Origin: G963669295 sp963669295
GTDB lineage: Bacteria; Bacteroidota; Bacteroidia; Flavobacteriales_D; CALLUQ01
NCBI GenBank assembly: GCA_963669295.1
Contig: OY769938.1
Coordinates: 2,914,001 to 2,978,000, forward strand
Length of the DNA stretch: 64,000 bases
Direction: 5' to 3'
Of the stretch, positions 17,120 through 26,451 are shown one piece after another. The notes below the pieces were generated by a model. That model worked only from the letters and a program-made list of their open reading frames with translations. It had not been told where the DNA came from and did not search any database. Position 1 is the first letter of the stretch. Each line of letters opens with the position of its first letter. Both the position numbers and the translations under genes were made by a program.

Positions 17120-17656
17120 TTACAGTTCTTTCACCAACTTATCGATGGCAGTATGCAGGTTTTGCCCGCGTAGGTTTTTTGCCACAATAATGCCGTCGGC
17201 ATCAATCAAAAAGTTGGTAGGGATAGAGCGTACGCCATAATCTGCTGCCGCTGCCGATTGCCATCCTTTTAAGTCACTTACATGGTTTTTCCAGTCGAGC
17301 TTATCTTGTGTAATGGCTTGTTCCCAGCGCTCTTTCTTAAAATCGAGCGATACATTGTAGATCTCAAATCCTTTGGCATCTTTAAACTTGGCCGATTTGT
17401 ACTTTTCATAAGCAGCAACCACATTGGGATTTTCTTTTCTACACGGCCCACACCACGATGCCCAAAAGTCGACCAGCACTACCTTGCCTTTTAGCGAGGA
17501 TAACTTAATCACTTTTCCATCGGGATTGGTCAATGCAATGTCGGGGGCCTTATTGCCTATTTGTGTACCTACTTTTGCATCACCTTTTCCTCCGGTAAAC
17601 CCGAAAGCGATAAAGGCCATAGCAAAAAGAGGAAGGATGTATTTGATCTTTTTCAT
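17120..17656 (-). CDS. TlpA/ResA-like thiol-disulfide oxidoreductase
   Basis: 178 residues. An N-terminal signal peptide or anchor (about 1-22, MKKIKYILPLFAMAFIAFGF) indicates export. The thioredoxin/AhpC-TSA-type domain spans about 30-175, with the redox motif WASWCGPCRKE at about 66-76 and the cis-Pro in RSIPTNFLIDADG. Such proteins reduce periplasmic disulfides, for example in cytochrome c maturation, or act as peroxiredoxin-like enzymes. It is a single-gene unit with its own terminator. The partner is not evident from neighbours. Confidence 0.92.
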   Translation of the reverse strand: MKKIKYILPLFAMAFIAFGFTGGKGDAKVGTQIGNKAPDIALTNPDGKVIKLSSLKGKVVLVDFWASWCGPCRKENPNVVAAYEKYKSAKFKDAKGFEIYNVSLDFKKERWEQAITQDKLDWKNHVSDLKGWQSAAAADYGVRSIPTNFLIDADGIIVAKNLRGQNLHTAIDKLVKEL

Positions 17657-17754
17657 GACGTTTTGGTTTGCTTGGTCTCAATAAATTTAACACTCTTTAA
17701 ATAACTTAACGAACTTAAGTTAGCAAAGATTGTTCCAAATCGTATAATCCTGAT

Positions 17755-19062
17755 TTAGGAAATCCTTTTAATGTCTGCTCCGAGACTTTTAAGGCGGGTG
17801 TCAATGTTTTGATAACCGCGATCGATTTGGGTAATGTTGTGAATGGTGCTTTTCCCTTCTGCCGAAAGGGCTGCAATCAGCAACGATACCCCAGCACGGA
17901 TGTCTGGAGAAGTCATGTTAATACCGCGTAATGGGTACTTGCGATCCAATCCAATAACAGTAGCTCTATGCGGGTCGCACAAGATGATTTGTGCCCCCAT
18001 GTCAATTAATTTATCGGTAAAGAACAAGCGACTTTCAAACATTTTTTGATGAATGAGTACACTGCCTCTTGCCTGGGTAGCTACCACCAATACAATGCTC
18101 AACAAATCTGGAGTAAATCCAGGCCATGGTGCATCTGCAATGGTCATAATCGACCCATCGATGTATGAATCGATTTGATAATATTCTTGTTCGGGAATGT
18201 AAATGTCGTCGCCTTTACGCTGTAAGTTGATGCCCAGTTTTTTGAACACATCAGGAATTACTCCTAACTGATCGTAGGCCACATCTTTAATGGTAATTTC
18301 CGATTGTGTCATGGCAGCTAATCCAATGAAACTACCAATTTCAATCATGTCGGGCAAAATGCGATGCTCGCAGCCACCAAGGTATTCTACTCCTTCAATG
18401 GTAATGAGGTTCGATCCTACTCCCGATATTTTGGCTCCCATGCTGTTGAGCATACGGCAAAGCTGCTGCAAATAAGGCTCGCAAGCAGCATTGTAAATGG
18501 TGGTGGTGCCTTTGGCCATTACTGCCGCCAGAATAATGTTGGCTGTACCGGTTACTGAGGCTTCATCCAGCAACATATAACAACCGTGCAATTGCTCGGC
18601 TTCTACTTTGTAAAAGCTTGCTTTCGCATCATAGGTAAAACGGGCTCCGAGGTTTTGAAATCCAATAAAGTGGGTATCCAATCGCCTACGGCCAATTTTA
18701 TCGCCCCCTGGTTTGGGAATGTAGCCTTTGCCAAAACGTGCCAATAGAGGCCCTACAATCATGATAGAACCACGCAAGCTACCGCCTTTTTTGCGAAACT
18801 CAGCAGAGTTCAAGTACTCAATGTCGATGTTGTCGGCCTTGAATTTGTAATCCGACTCGTTGAGTTGCTCTACCGATACTCCGAGGTCGCGAAGCAGGTC
18901 GATGAGTTTGTTAACATCAACGATGTTAGGAACGTTGGTAATTGTAATTTCTTCGGGAGTGAGTAATATGGCGCAAAGAATTTGGAGGGCTTCGTTTTTG
19001 GCGCCTTGGGGGATAAGCTCTCCTTTCAACTTATTCCCGCCATAGATCTCAAAAGTACTCAT
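17755..19062 (-). CDS. murA: UDP-N-acetylglucosamine 1-carboxyvinyltransferase
   Basis: 435 residues, full length, with the inside-out alpha/beta barrel. It transfers enolpyruvate from PEP to UDP-GlcNAc, the first committed step of peptidoglycan synthesis. The N-terminal Lys/Asn pair is in PQGAKNEALQ. The active-site loop reads PKPGGDKIGRRRLDTH: Asp121 replaces the Cys that fosfomycin alkylates in E. coli MurA (Cys115). The start lies 3 bp after the DUF4290 gene, so they are co-transcribed. Confidence 0.97.
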   Translation of the reverse strand: MSTFEIYGGNKLKGELIPQGAKNEALQILCAILLTPEEITITNVPNIVDVNKLIDLLRDLGVSVEQLNESDYKFKADNIDIEYLNSAEFRKKGGSLRGSIMIVGPLLARFGKGYIPKPGGDKIGRRRLDTHFIGFQNLGARFTYDAKASFYKVEAEQLHGCYMLLDEASVTGTANIILAAVMAKGTTTIYNAACEPYLQQLCRMLNSMGAKISGVGSNLITIEGVEYLGGCEHRILPDMIEIGSFIGLAAMTQSEITIKDVAYDQLGVIPDVFKKLGINLQRKGDDIYIPEQEYYQIDSYIDGSIMTIADAPWPGFTPDLLSIVLVVATQARGSVLIHQKMFESRLFFTDKLIDMGAQIILCDPHRATVIGLDRKYPLRGINMTSPDIRAGVSLLIAALSAEGKSTIHNITQIDRGYQNIDTRLKSLGADIKRIS

Positions 19063-19065
19063 TAC

Positions 19066-19695
19066 TTAGTGACGTTTCTTATGCTTTTTATGCTTGTTTT
19101 TAGAGTTGCTACTGTTGTTGTTTTTCTTCTTGAGCTTCAGCAATTCCTGTGTTGGAGTAATCAACGAAGGATCTTTTACCATTAGCTTGCCATTCGACAA
19201 GCGATCCAACTGCTCAATAATTACCTCGTCGTTTACGCTATCGCGGTTCCACATGAGGTACGACTTTTTCATGAGGTTGGCAATGGTGAGTACCAATGCA
19301 TCTTTTTCGCCACCATCTTCATAAGTAATGGCTTTTTCAATCAACAACTGCACAGTTTTGCCGTAATGACCATAGCGGATGTTATTTTCAGGATAAGGCA
19401 CCTGATCGGGCTTTTCCTTTCGGCTATCTTCCATGGTTACCGGATATGGGCAATCCACATCCAGTTTATATCCCGACATCAGGAACAAGTGCGCCCAAAG
19501 CTTGGGTTTAAATTCTTCAATATCACGCAAATGAGGGTTTAGTTGCCCCATAACTTTAATAATGGCACGTGCCACTTTGTTACGCTCTTCGCGTTCTTCA
19601 ACACTAACAGCAAAGTCCACCATTTTCTGAATATTCCTTCCATACTCAGGAATAATCATCTTCGGACGCTGGCTGTTGTATTCCATTTCTAACAT
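19066..19695 (-). CDS. DUF4290 domain-containing protein
   Basis: About 209 residues from the ATG at 19695; an ATG at 19686 (MEYNSQR) is equally possible. The sequence MEYNSQRPKMIIPEYGRN followed by MVDFAV is the DUF4290 signature, a family I know only from Bacteroidota and placed next to murA. The body is helical and the C-terminal 30 residues are very Lys/Asn/His-rich (KKKNNNSSNSKNKHKKHKK), a likely disordered basic tail. Function is unknown; co-transcription suggests a cell-envelope or division role. Confidence 0.88.
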   Translation of the reverse strand: MLEMEYNSQRPKMIIPEYGRNIQKMVDFAVSVEEREERNKVARAIIKVMGQLNPHLRDIEEFKPKLWAHLFLMSGYKLDVDCPYPVTMEDSRKEKPDQVPYPENNIRYGHYGKTVQLLIEKAITYEDGGEKDALVLTIANLMKKSYLMWNRDSVNDEVIIEQLDRLSNGKLMVKDPSLITPTQELLKLKKKNNNSSNSKNKHKKHKKRH

Positions 19696-19754
19696 GAACA
19701 ATAAATTTTAGTGAAACATTTCATGGTGGGTCATCACTCACACAGGAAAGTGCT

Positions 19755-19762
19755 CAAAATTA
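19755..19762 (-). promoter_or_regulatory. Promoter -7 element of the DUF4290-murA operon
   Basis: The reverse strand reads TAATTTTG, with TTTG (plus-strand CAAA at 19782-19785) and a 19-bp spacer, an excellent match to the Bacteroidota promoter. The leader would be about 50 nt. Confidence 0.7.
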
Positions 19763-19804
19763 AACATTTTGTTGTGAAGCGCAAACAAAAAACAAGGTTA
19801 TCAA

Positions 19805-22063
19805 TTAACCGAGAATTTTGAGTTTGGCAAACTTCAACAGCAGTTGCTTTTCACCAACAGTTTGAAATTGAACCGTTGCTTTTTGGTCTTCCAAATGCAG
19901 TACTTTTCCTTTGCCAAAACGCTGGTGCTCTACCTGCATGCCCACCTGTATCTTACTAACATCATCTCCTGCAAAATTATTGCCTCCTTGCTGATTGGGT
20001 TTAATCAATCGACGTCGGGTAGTGGCAGGGTTGCTAAAGCCGGTTTTTTTGGTGGTAGTATAGCTCGACTCTTGTTCGTAGCCGCTAAACAGGCCACTGT
20101 CGGCAGGCATTTCGATGTACTTAGCATCTATTTCTTCGATAAACCGACTGGGTTCACAACTGATAAGGTTGCCCCAACGGTATCGGTTTTCGGCATACGA
20201 TAAAGTGGTTTTCTTTTCGGCACGGGTAAGGGCTACATAAAACAAACGACGTTCTTCTTCCAATTCGTTGCGCGAGTTCAACGACAACTGCGAAGGGAAT
20301 AAGTTTTCTTCCATGCCTACTACATATACATAGGGAAACTCCAATCCTTTGGCAGCATGAATGGTCATTAACGATACGCGATCATTGTCGTCCTCATCTT
20401 CCGAATCGGCATCGGTGAGCAAGGCCACATCCTGCAAAAACTCGCCCAAACCTCTTGGCCCGGTTTGCCCTTCAGGAACGTTTTCCGAAAATTCTTTCAT
20501 CCCATTCAACAACTCCTGGATGTTTTCGTAACGGCTTACCCCTTCTACCGACTTGTCGGCATACAGCTCTTTTAGCACACCCGAAGAGGAAGCAATGTGG
20601 TGGCCTAATTCATAGGCACCTTTATTTTGCAGCATGGTGTTGAAGCTTTTAATCATGCCTACAAACTCAGTGATTTTGGTGCGGGTGCCGCTGTTGATTT
20701 TGATGTTAAAGTCGTTGAGCTGTTCGATGACAGTCCACAGGGAAACATCTTGCTGATTGGCAGCTACAACAATGCGTTCCATGCTGGTTTTGCCAATGCC
20801 TCGTGCCGGGTAGTTGATCACCCTTTTCAACGCTTCTTCGTCGTTATGATTAACCGTAAGCCTGAAATAGGCTAACATGTCTTTGATTTCTTTACGCTGG
20901 TAAAACGACAATCCACCATAGATGCGATACTTGATGTCGAGCTTGCGCAAGGCTTCTTCCATCGCTCTCGATTGGGCGTTGGTGCGGTAAAGGATGGCGA
21001 AATCCTTGTTGAACGCCTGCTGGGTCATCTTGGTTTCAAAGATCGACTGTGCCACGGTTTTACCTTCCGCATTGTCGGAAACAGTACGGTGTATTCTTAT
21101 CTTTTCACCTTCTTCATTGTCGGTCCAAACCTCTTTCTGAATCTGGTCTTTGTTTTGAGCAATAATGCTGTTGGCAGCATTCACAATGGTTTTCGTAGAG
21201 CGGTAATTTTGCTCCAGCTTATACAATCCGTAATCGGGATAGTCGCGCTTAAAGTTGAGGATGTTTTGGATGTTAGCGCCCCGAAATGCGTAGATGCTTT
21301 GTGCATCGTCGCCCACTACACAAAGGTTTTCGTTGAGTGCCGCCAGTTTCTTTACAATTAAATATTGCGAGTAGTTGGTATCCTGGTACTCATCCACTAA
21401 AATGAACTTGAACTTATGCTGGTATTTGTGCAACACATCTGTGTGGTCGCGCAATAAAATGTTTGTATTGAACAGCAAGTCGTCGAAATCCATGGCACCG
21501 GCCTTGAAGCACCTGCGTTGGTATACCTTGTAAATTTCTCCCAGGCGGGGCTTGCCACTCATGCGGTCGTCGGCCACCAGGTTGGTGTCGTTCATATAAG
21601 CTTGTGGCGATACCAGGTTGTTTTTGGCAGAAGAGATGCGATTGTATACCAACCCTGGCTTGTACACTTTTTCATCCAACCCCATTTCCTTTACAATGTC
21701 TTTCAACAAGCTTTTAGAGTCGGCAGTATCGTAGATGGTAAAATCGGAAGGGTAGCCAATTTTTTCGGATTCAATACGCAAAATACGCGCAAAAATAGAG
21801 TGGAAGGTGCCCATCCATACATTGCGCGCTTCCGAGCTGCCCAGGATCTTTTCCATCCGCTCTTTCATTTCACGTGCTGCCTTGTTGGTAAAAGTAAGGG
21901 CCAGGATGTTAAACGGATCTACCCCTAAATTAATAAGATGCACGATGCGGTAGGTGAGCACCCTTGTTTTTCCGGAACCCGCTCCGGCAATTACCATCAT
22001 AGCGCCTTCAACATGTTCTACGGCCTTGCGCTGCGCTTCATTGAGTTCTTCGAGGTAGGTCAT
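19805..22063 (-). CDS. UvrD/PcrA-type ATP-dependent DNA helicase
   Basis: 752 residues, superfamily 1A 3'-5' helicase. Motif Q/I: NEAQRKAVEH and AGAGSGKTRVL (27-37). Motif II: ILVDEYQDTN. Motif III region: GDDAQSIYAFRGA. Motif IV: LEQNYRST. Motifs V/VI: VSLMTIHAAKGLEFPYVY and RRLFYVALTRAEK. The C-terminus has the conserved tail after a linker (VGMQVEHQRFGKGKVLHLE), as in PcrA. It works in nucleotide excision repair, mismatch repair and removal of RecA or stalled polymerase. Confidence 0.96.
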   Translation of the reverse strand: MTYLEELNEAQRKAVEHVEGAMMVIAGAGSGKTRVLTYRIVHLINLGVDPFNILALTFTNKAAREMKERMEKILGSSEARNVWMGTFHSIFARILRIESEKIGYPSDFTIYDTADSKSLLKDIVKEMGLDEKVYKPGLVYNRISSAKNNLVSPQAYMNDTNLVADDRMSGKPRLGEIYKVYQRRCFKAGAMDFDDLLFNTNILLRDHTDVLHKYQHKFKFILVDEYQDTNYSQYLIVKKLAALNENLCVVGDDAQSIYAFRGANIQNILNFKRDYPDYGLYKLEQNYRSTKTIVNAANSIIAQNKDQIQKEVWTDNEEGEKIRIHRTVSDNAEGKTVAQSIFETKMTQQAFNKDFAILYRTNAQSRAMEEALRKLDIKYRIYGGLSFYQRKEIKDMLAYFRLTVNHNDEEALKRVINYPARGIGKTSMERIVVAANQQDVSLWTVIEQLNDFNIKINSGTRTKITEFVGMIKSFNTMLQNKGAYELGHHIASSSGVLKELYADKSVEGVSRYENIQELLNGMKEFSENVPEGQTGPRGLGEFLQDVALLTDADSEDEDDNDRVSLMTIHAAKGLEFPYVYVVGMEENLFPSQLSLNSRNELEEERRLFYVALTRAEKKTTLSYAENRYRWGNLISCEPSRFIEEIDAKYIEMPADSGLFSGYEQESSYTTTKKTGFSNPATTRRRLIKPNQQGGNNFAGDDVSKIQVGMQVEHQRFGKGKVLHLEDQKATVQFQTVGEKQLLLKFAKLKILG

Positions 22064-22067
22064 CTTG

Positions 22068-22075
22068 CAAAATTA
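22068..22075 (-). promoter_or_regulatory. -7-like element abutting the helicase start codon
   Basis: TAATTTTG on the reverse strand lies only 4 bp before the helicase ATG at 22063. If used, transcription would start at or near the A of ATG, giving a leaderless or near-leaderless mRNA. No TTG at standard spacing was found. Confidence 0.35.
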
Positions 22076-22165
22076 ATCAAAATACACTAATTTTTCACCC
22101 GAAATGAGGCAACTTAACCACAAGTTGTTTCGTCTATATAAAAACTCAAAAAAAGGCTCTCTACC

Positions 22166-24073
22166 ATGAAAAGAACGATGCTACTTTTCATTGCTGCTAT
22201 AGGTGTAAGCTATGCCCAGGCGCAATCATTCACAGAAGTTTCCATTTCCTGTGGGATCAATTCGGTATTCGATTTTGGCGATTTCCACTTTGGTGGCGGT
22301 GCTGCGGTTATCGATTACAACAACGACGGTTGGGAAGATTTGTATGTAGTAGGTGGGGTCAACCCCGATGCACTTTACCACAACAATGGCGACGGTACCT
22401 TTACCGATGTCATTGCTTCGGCCAACATGGAACAAACCGATTCGGTACTTACCATGGGGGCCATTGCGGGCGACTTCGATAACGATGGGTATACCGATTT
22501 ATACCTCACCACCCGCTGCTGGGCACACGACTTAAATGCCTGGGCGCCCAACCTATTGTATAAAAACAATGGCGATGGTACTTTTACCGATGTATCGGTA
22601 GCCTCACTCACGGCCAACGATACCTCTTTCAGCACTTCTGCCGCTTTTGGCGATTACAACAACGACGGGTTGCTCGATATTTATGTGTTGAACTTTTTAG
22701 GGGTGCCCGTATACGATATTCTTGATTCTGCCACTACTGCTGGCATTGGTAACGTTAGGCCCGGATCTCCCAGCTTTTTGTACAAAAACAATGGCGACGG
22801 TACCTTTACCGATGTGGCAGTGCAAACGGCAGTAGTAGACTCTGGCTGCGGTTGGGCCACCGTATTCACCGACTTTGATCTCGACAACGACTTAGACATT
22901 TATGTGGCGAACGACTTTGGCAAGCAAACGCGCCCTAATGCGTTGTATCAAAACGAATTTCCTGCCGATACCTTTGCCGACATCAGCATTCCTTCGCTCA
23001 CCGATGCTAAAATTAATGCCATGGGTATTGCAGTAGGCGATTACAATGAAGATGGCTGGTTGGATTATTACGTCACCGACTTAGATACCAACATCATGTA
23101 TAAAAACAATGGTGATGGCACCTTTGAAAACACTACGATAAGTAGTGGCACCATCGATTCGGGTTGGGAAATTCCAGTGCATAAAGCTTCGGTAGGTTGG
23201 GGAGCCAACTTTTTCGATTTTGATCACGATACCTACCTCGACTTATTTGTGTGCAATGGCTCCCTCAACCCCATGATTACCATGCATGATCAGGTAGATA
23301 CCTTCTTGAATAAAAACACCATGTTTCGCAACAACGGGAATGGCACCTTCAACGACGTTTCAGCCATGACTGGCTTAGACGATCCGCAGCGGGGTCGAGG
23401 ATCGGTGATGTTTGATTTCGACAACGACGGAGACATGGACCTGGTGGTCATCAATCAAGTACATTACCCAGGGTACGGCATCAACGAAAACCCCAAGGTG
23501 CAACTTTACCGCAATGATGAGGTGAACAGCAACAACTGGTTTAAAGTAAAGCTACAAGGTACGCTTAGCAACTTCAACGGCATCGGTTCGAGGGTGCGCA
23601 TTGTAATCGGCACACGCAGCTTGATTCGAGAAATTAATGCGGGTTCGAGTCACCTGTCGAGCGATAGCCCCATTGCCCATTTTGGATTGGGCGGACATAC
23701 TTTAATAGATACCATGGAAGTAACCTGGCCGGGAGGCACCGTAGAAACATTCACCAACGTATCGGTGAACCAAACGGTAACCATCATCGAAGGACTTACA
23801 GTGGCGCAAAACGATTTGAGCAATACCTATCAAATCAATGTATATCCCAATCCGTTTGAAGAAGCCATGGTGCTGGAAGTGCCTGCCACTTTATTGGGGC
23901 AACAAGTATCGTTTGTATTGACCGATGTAGCGGGAAGAAAAGTATATGAGGCCAACAACATTCAAACCACGCGGTTAACCATACAGCGCGAACAATGGCA
24001 AAGTGGCATCTACTTGTACCAATTGCGAACGGAAAATGGGATAGTTGAATCGGGGAAATTGATTGCTCGATAA
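22166..24073 (+). CDS. T9SS-secreted FG-GAP/UnbV (CRTAC-like) repeat protein
   Basis: 635 residues. A signal peptide (about 1-20, ends SYAQAQ) is followed by at least seven FG-GAP/VCBS calcium-binding repeats of the DxDxDGxxD type (DYNNDGWEDLYV, DFDNDGYTDLYL, DYNNDGLLDIYV, DFDLDNDLDIYV, DYNEDGWLDYYV, DFDHDTYLDLFV, DFDNDGDMDLVV), forming a beta-propeller. An ASPIC/UnbV domain spans about 455-545. The last 75 residues (INVYPNPFEEAMVLEV onwards, ending ESGKLIAR) are a type A C-terminal sorting domain. It is exported by Sec and then by the type IX system to the surface. Ligand unknown. Confidence 0.93.
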   Translation: MKRTMLLFIAAIGVSYAQAQSFTEVSISCGINSVFDFGDFHFGGGAAVIDYNNDGWEDLYVVGGVNPDALYHNNGDGTFTDVIASANMEQTDSVLTMGAIAGDFDNDGYTDLYLTTRCWAHDLNAWAPNLLYKNNGDGTFTDVSVASLTANDTSFSTSAAFGDYNNDGLLDIYVLNFLGVPVYDILDSATTAGIGNVRPGSPSFLYKNNGDGTFTDVAVQTAVVDSGCGWATVFTDFDLDNDLDIYVANDFGKQTRPNALYQNEFPADTFADISIPSLTDAKINAMGIAVGDYNEDGWLDYYVTDLDTNIMYKNNGDGTFENTTISSGTIDSGWEIPVHKASVGWGANFFDFDHDTYLDLFVCNGSLNPMITMHDQVDTFLNKNTMFRNNGNGTFNDVSAMTGLDDPQRGRGSVMFDFDNDGDMDLVVINQVHYPGYGINENPKVQLYRNDEVNSNNWFKVKLQGTLSNFNGIGSRVRIVIGTRSLIREINAGSSHLSSDSPIAHFGLGGHTLIDTMEVTWPGGTVETFTNVSVNQTVTIIEGLTVAQNDLSNTYQINVYPNPFEEAMVLEVPATLLGQQVSFVLTDVAGRKVYEANNIQTTRLTIQREQWQSGIYLYQLRTENGIVESGKLIAR

Positions 24074-24144
24074 GCTGTTCTGTCTTCCTACTGACGTCTT
24101 ACATCGCTTAATTTTTGTACTTTCAGCACATCAATGTGTCGTGA

Positions 24145-25149
24145 ATGAACGCTTGCATCAAAGCCATTAGTATTTACCTGCCCGAGCAACAGCTTACCAA
24201 CACGCAGCTGTGCGAAATTTTTCCCGAGCTGGAAGAGGATACCATCTATCAACGTACGGGCATTAAAACACGTCGTATTTCGGCACCACTCGAAATAGGA
24301 TCGGATGTAGGGTACAGCGCTGCCGAGCGTTTTTTTGAGGAACATCCGGTAGCAAAAGAAGACATCGACTTCTTGTTTTTTTGCACCGAAGGGCTCGACT
24401 ATAAAGCACCTACTACAGCATGTGTATTGCAAAATCGCATTGGGCTGCCCAAAACCTGTGGGGCCATGGACATTCCTATGGGGTGCACCGGATTTGTGTA
24501 TGGACTAAGCCTGGCCAAAGCCATGGTTGAAACAGGGCTGGCAAAAAATGTATTGCTTATCACCTCTGATGTGCCTTCCAAAGTGATTCATCCGGAAGAC
24601 CATGAATTGCGGATGTTGTTTGGCGATGCGGGAGCAGCGACATTAATTGGAAGAAGTGAAGACGGAGCCAATATTGGCGATTTTGTGTTTGGAACCGATG
24701 GCAGTGGTTTCGAAAAACTTATTGTGAATTACTCGGGGGCACGTGAACCCATGACCAAAGAATGGTTGACCCAATACGAGTCGGCAGACGGCATGAAGTG
24801 GGGAAAGATGTACATGAATGGGGTGGATATTTTTGTGTTTGCCATCAAGATTGTTCCTCCATTGGTAAATGAAATTTTGGAAAAGGCCAATTTGACGAAA
24901 GAAGACATCGACCTGTTCATTTTTCATCAGGCCAACGGCTACTTGCTCAACATTTTAAGAAAGAAATTAAAGATTGCCGAAGAAAAGTTTTTTCTTTACA
25001 TGGAAGATACCGGCAATACGGTTTCGGCAACCATTCCCATTGCTTTGCAAGAGGCCATGCGCGTGGGGAAAGCCAAAAAAGGAGACCGTATTTTGCTGGC
25101 TGGATTTGGCATCGGCTACTCGTGGTCGGGAACAATAATAACACTATAA
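24145..25149 (+). CDS. 3-oxoacyl-ACP synthase III-like enzyme (first of two)
   Basis: 334 residues, thiolase fold of the KAS III/FabH family, with the catalytic triad intact: Cys114 (PMGCTGFVYG), His261 (FHQANGY) and Asn291 (EDTGNTVSA). KAS III enzymes condense an acyl-CoA or acyl-ACP primer with malonyl-ACP. Placement before an acyl carrier protein gene, a second KAS III and an SDR points to a dedicated short acyl-chain route rather than housekeeping fatty acid synthesis. It is the first gene of a tightly packed forward-strand unit. Confidence 0.92.
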   Translation: MNACIKAISIYLPEQQLTNTQLCEIFPELEEDTIYQRTGIKTRRISAPLEIGSDVGYSAAERFFEEHPVAKEDIDFLFFCTEGLDYKAPTTACVLQNRIGLPKTCGAMDIPMGCTGFVYGLSLAKAMVETGLAKNVLLITSDVPSKVIHPEDHELRMLFGDAGAATLIGRSEDGANIGDFVFGTDGSGFEKLIVNYSGAREPMTKEWLTQYESADGMKWGKMYMNGVDIFVFAIKIVPPLVNEILEKANLTKEDIDLFIFHQANGYLLNILRKKLKIAEEKFFLYMEDTGNTVSATIPIALQEAMRVGKAKKGDRILLAGFGIGYSWSGTIITL

Positions 25150-25159
25150 AACAGTACGA

Positions 25160-25393
25160 ATGAACATTGAGGAGTTTATCGAAAAACTGGAAGAAGAATT
25201 TGATGAGTTGGAGCCCGGTACATTGAAGCCGGAAACCAGTTTTAGGGATTTGGATGAATGGAGTTCCATGCATGCCCTCATCATTATTGCACTCATTGAT
25301 ACAGAATACGATGTAACCTTAAATGGCGACGATTTGCGTGCGGCCAGTACGGTAGAAGACATCTTTAACATTGTAAAAACAAGGGTGGCATAA
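25160..25393 (+). CDS. Acyl carrier protein, divergent
   Basis: 77 residues, an acidic four-helix carrier. The phosphopantetheine site is EWSSMHALI: Ser36 is the expected attachment residue, but the usual preceding Asp of DSL is Ser35 and Leu is Met37. This marks it as a specialised carrier, not housekeeping AcpP. It starts 10 bp after the first KAS III, and its TAA stop shares a base with the ATG of the second (TAATG), so translation is coupled. Confidence 0.9.
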   Translation: MNIEEFIEKLEEEFDELEPGTLKPETSFRDLDEWSSMHALIIIALIDTEYDVTLNGDDLRAASTVEDIFNIVKTRVA

Positions 25394-26448
25394 TGGCTTG
25401 CTTTTCGATTCCCAACATACGCATTAAAGGCATTGCTGCTGCAGTACCGCAGCAGGAAGTGTCGAATTGGGATTACGAAAAACTAACAGAGAAAGAACGT
25501 CGTATGCTGGTGAAAACCACTGGCGTTGAAAAAAGGCGTGTAGCACCAAAAGGCATGGCCACTTCCGACCTTTGTTTTGAAGCGGCAGAGCAATTGCTGG
25601 AAAAGCTTGAATGGCAAAAAGAAGACATTCAAATCCTCATCTTCCTTTCTCAATCGCGCGACTATTATTTGCCTGCAACCTCCATTATATTGCAAGACCG
25701 GCTGGGGCTTTCTAAGAGTTGCCTGGCATTCGATATTGGCCTTGGGTGTTCGGGTTATGTATACGGGCTTTCAGTGATTGGTAGCATGATGGCTACCACC
25801 GGTTTAAAAAAAGGCTTGTTGATGATGGGCGATATCTCTTCGGCCACTTGCTCGCCCGACGATAAAAGCACTTACCCGCTGTTTGGTGATGCCGGCACAG
25901 TATCGGCCATTGAATTGGATGCTGATGCCCCTCCGATGCACTTTAACCTCAAGAGCGATGGCTCGGGGTATGAAGCCATCATTATTCCTGATGGAGGCAT
26001 CCGCAACCTGGTATCGGAACAATCGTTTGAAGTCAAACAAATTGCTGATGGCATTGAGCGGTGCAACCTCAACCTGGCCCTCGACGGTGTAGATGTGTTT
26101 AATTTCTCCATCACTCAGGTACACCCATCCATTCGCGAATTGTATGAATTTGCGAATACCAATACCGAACATTATGATTACTTCTTGATGCATCAGGCCA
26201 ATAAGTTGATGAATGAAACCATTCGGAAGAAGCTCAAATTTGAGCCTGAGAAAGTGCCTTATTCCATTGCCAAATATGGCAATACCAGTTCGGCCTCCAT
26301 TCCGTTGACCATCGTTTCAGAATTGAGTGATGAAGTTTCCTCAAAACCATTATCTTTACTCCTTTCAGGCTTTGGCGTAGGACTGTCGTGGGGAGCAGTG
26401 TCGATAGAAACAGCCCCCATTGTTTGCCTGCCTGTTATAGAGGTATAA
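25393..26448 (+). CDS. 3-oxoacyl-ACP synthase III-like enzyme (second of two)
   Basis: 351 residues, KAS III family, with triad Cys119 (GLGCSGYVYG), His267 (MHQANKL) and Asn297 (KYGNTSSAS). It is a clear but distant paralogue of the first KAS III, so the two probably use different primers or perform consecutive steps; a heterodimer is another option. The start overlaps the ACP stop by one base, and the next gene (SDR) follows after 3 bp. Confidence 0.92.
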   Translation: MACFSIPNIRIKGIAAAVPQQEVSNWDYEKLTEKERRMLVKTTGVEKRRVAPKGMATSDLCFEAAEQLLEKLEWQKEDIQILIFLSQSRDYYLPATSIILQDRLGLSKSCLAFDIGLGCSGYVYGLSVIGSMMATTGLKKGLLMMGDISSATCSPDDKSTYPLFGDAGTVSAIELDADAPPMHFNLKSDGSGYEAIIIPDGGIRNLVSEQSFEVKQIADGIERCNLNLALDGVDVFNFSITQVHPSIRELYEFANTNTEHYDYFLMHQANKLMNETIRKKLKFEPEKVPYSIAKYGNTSSASIPLTIVSELSDEVSSKPLSLLLSGFGVGLSWGAVSIETAPIVCLPVIEV

Positions 26449-26451
26449 AAC

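Noticed and set aside
18400..18425. tRNA-like GGTTCGATCC
   Set aside because: It lies inside murA and no cloverleaf can be drawn around it.
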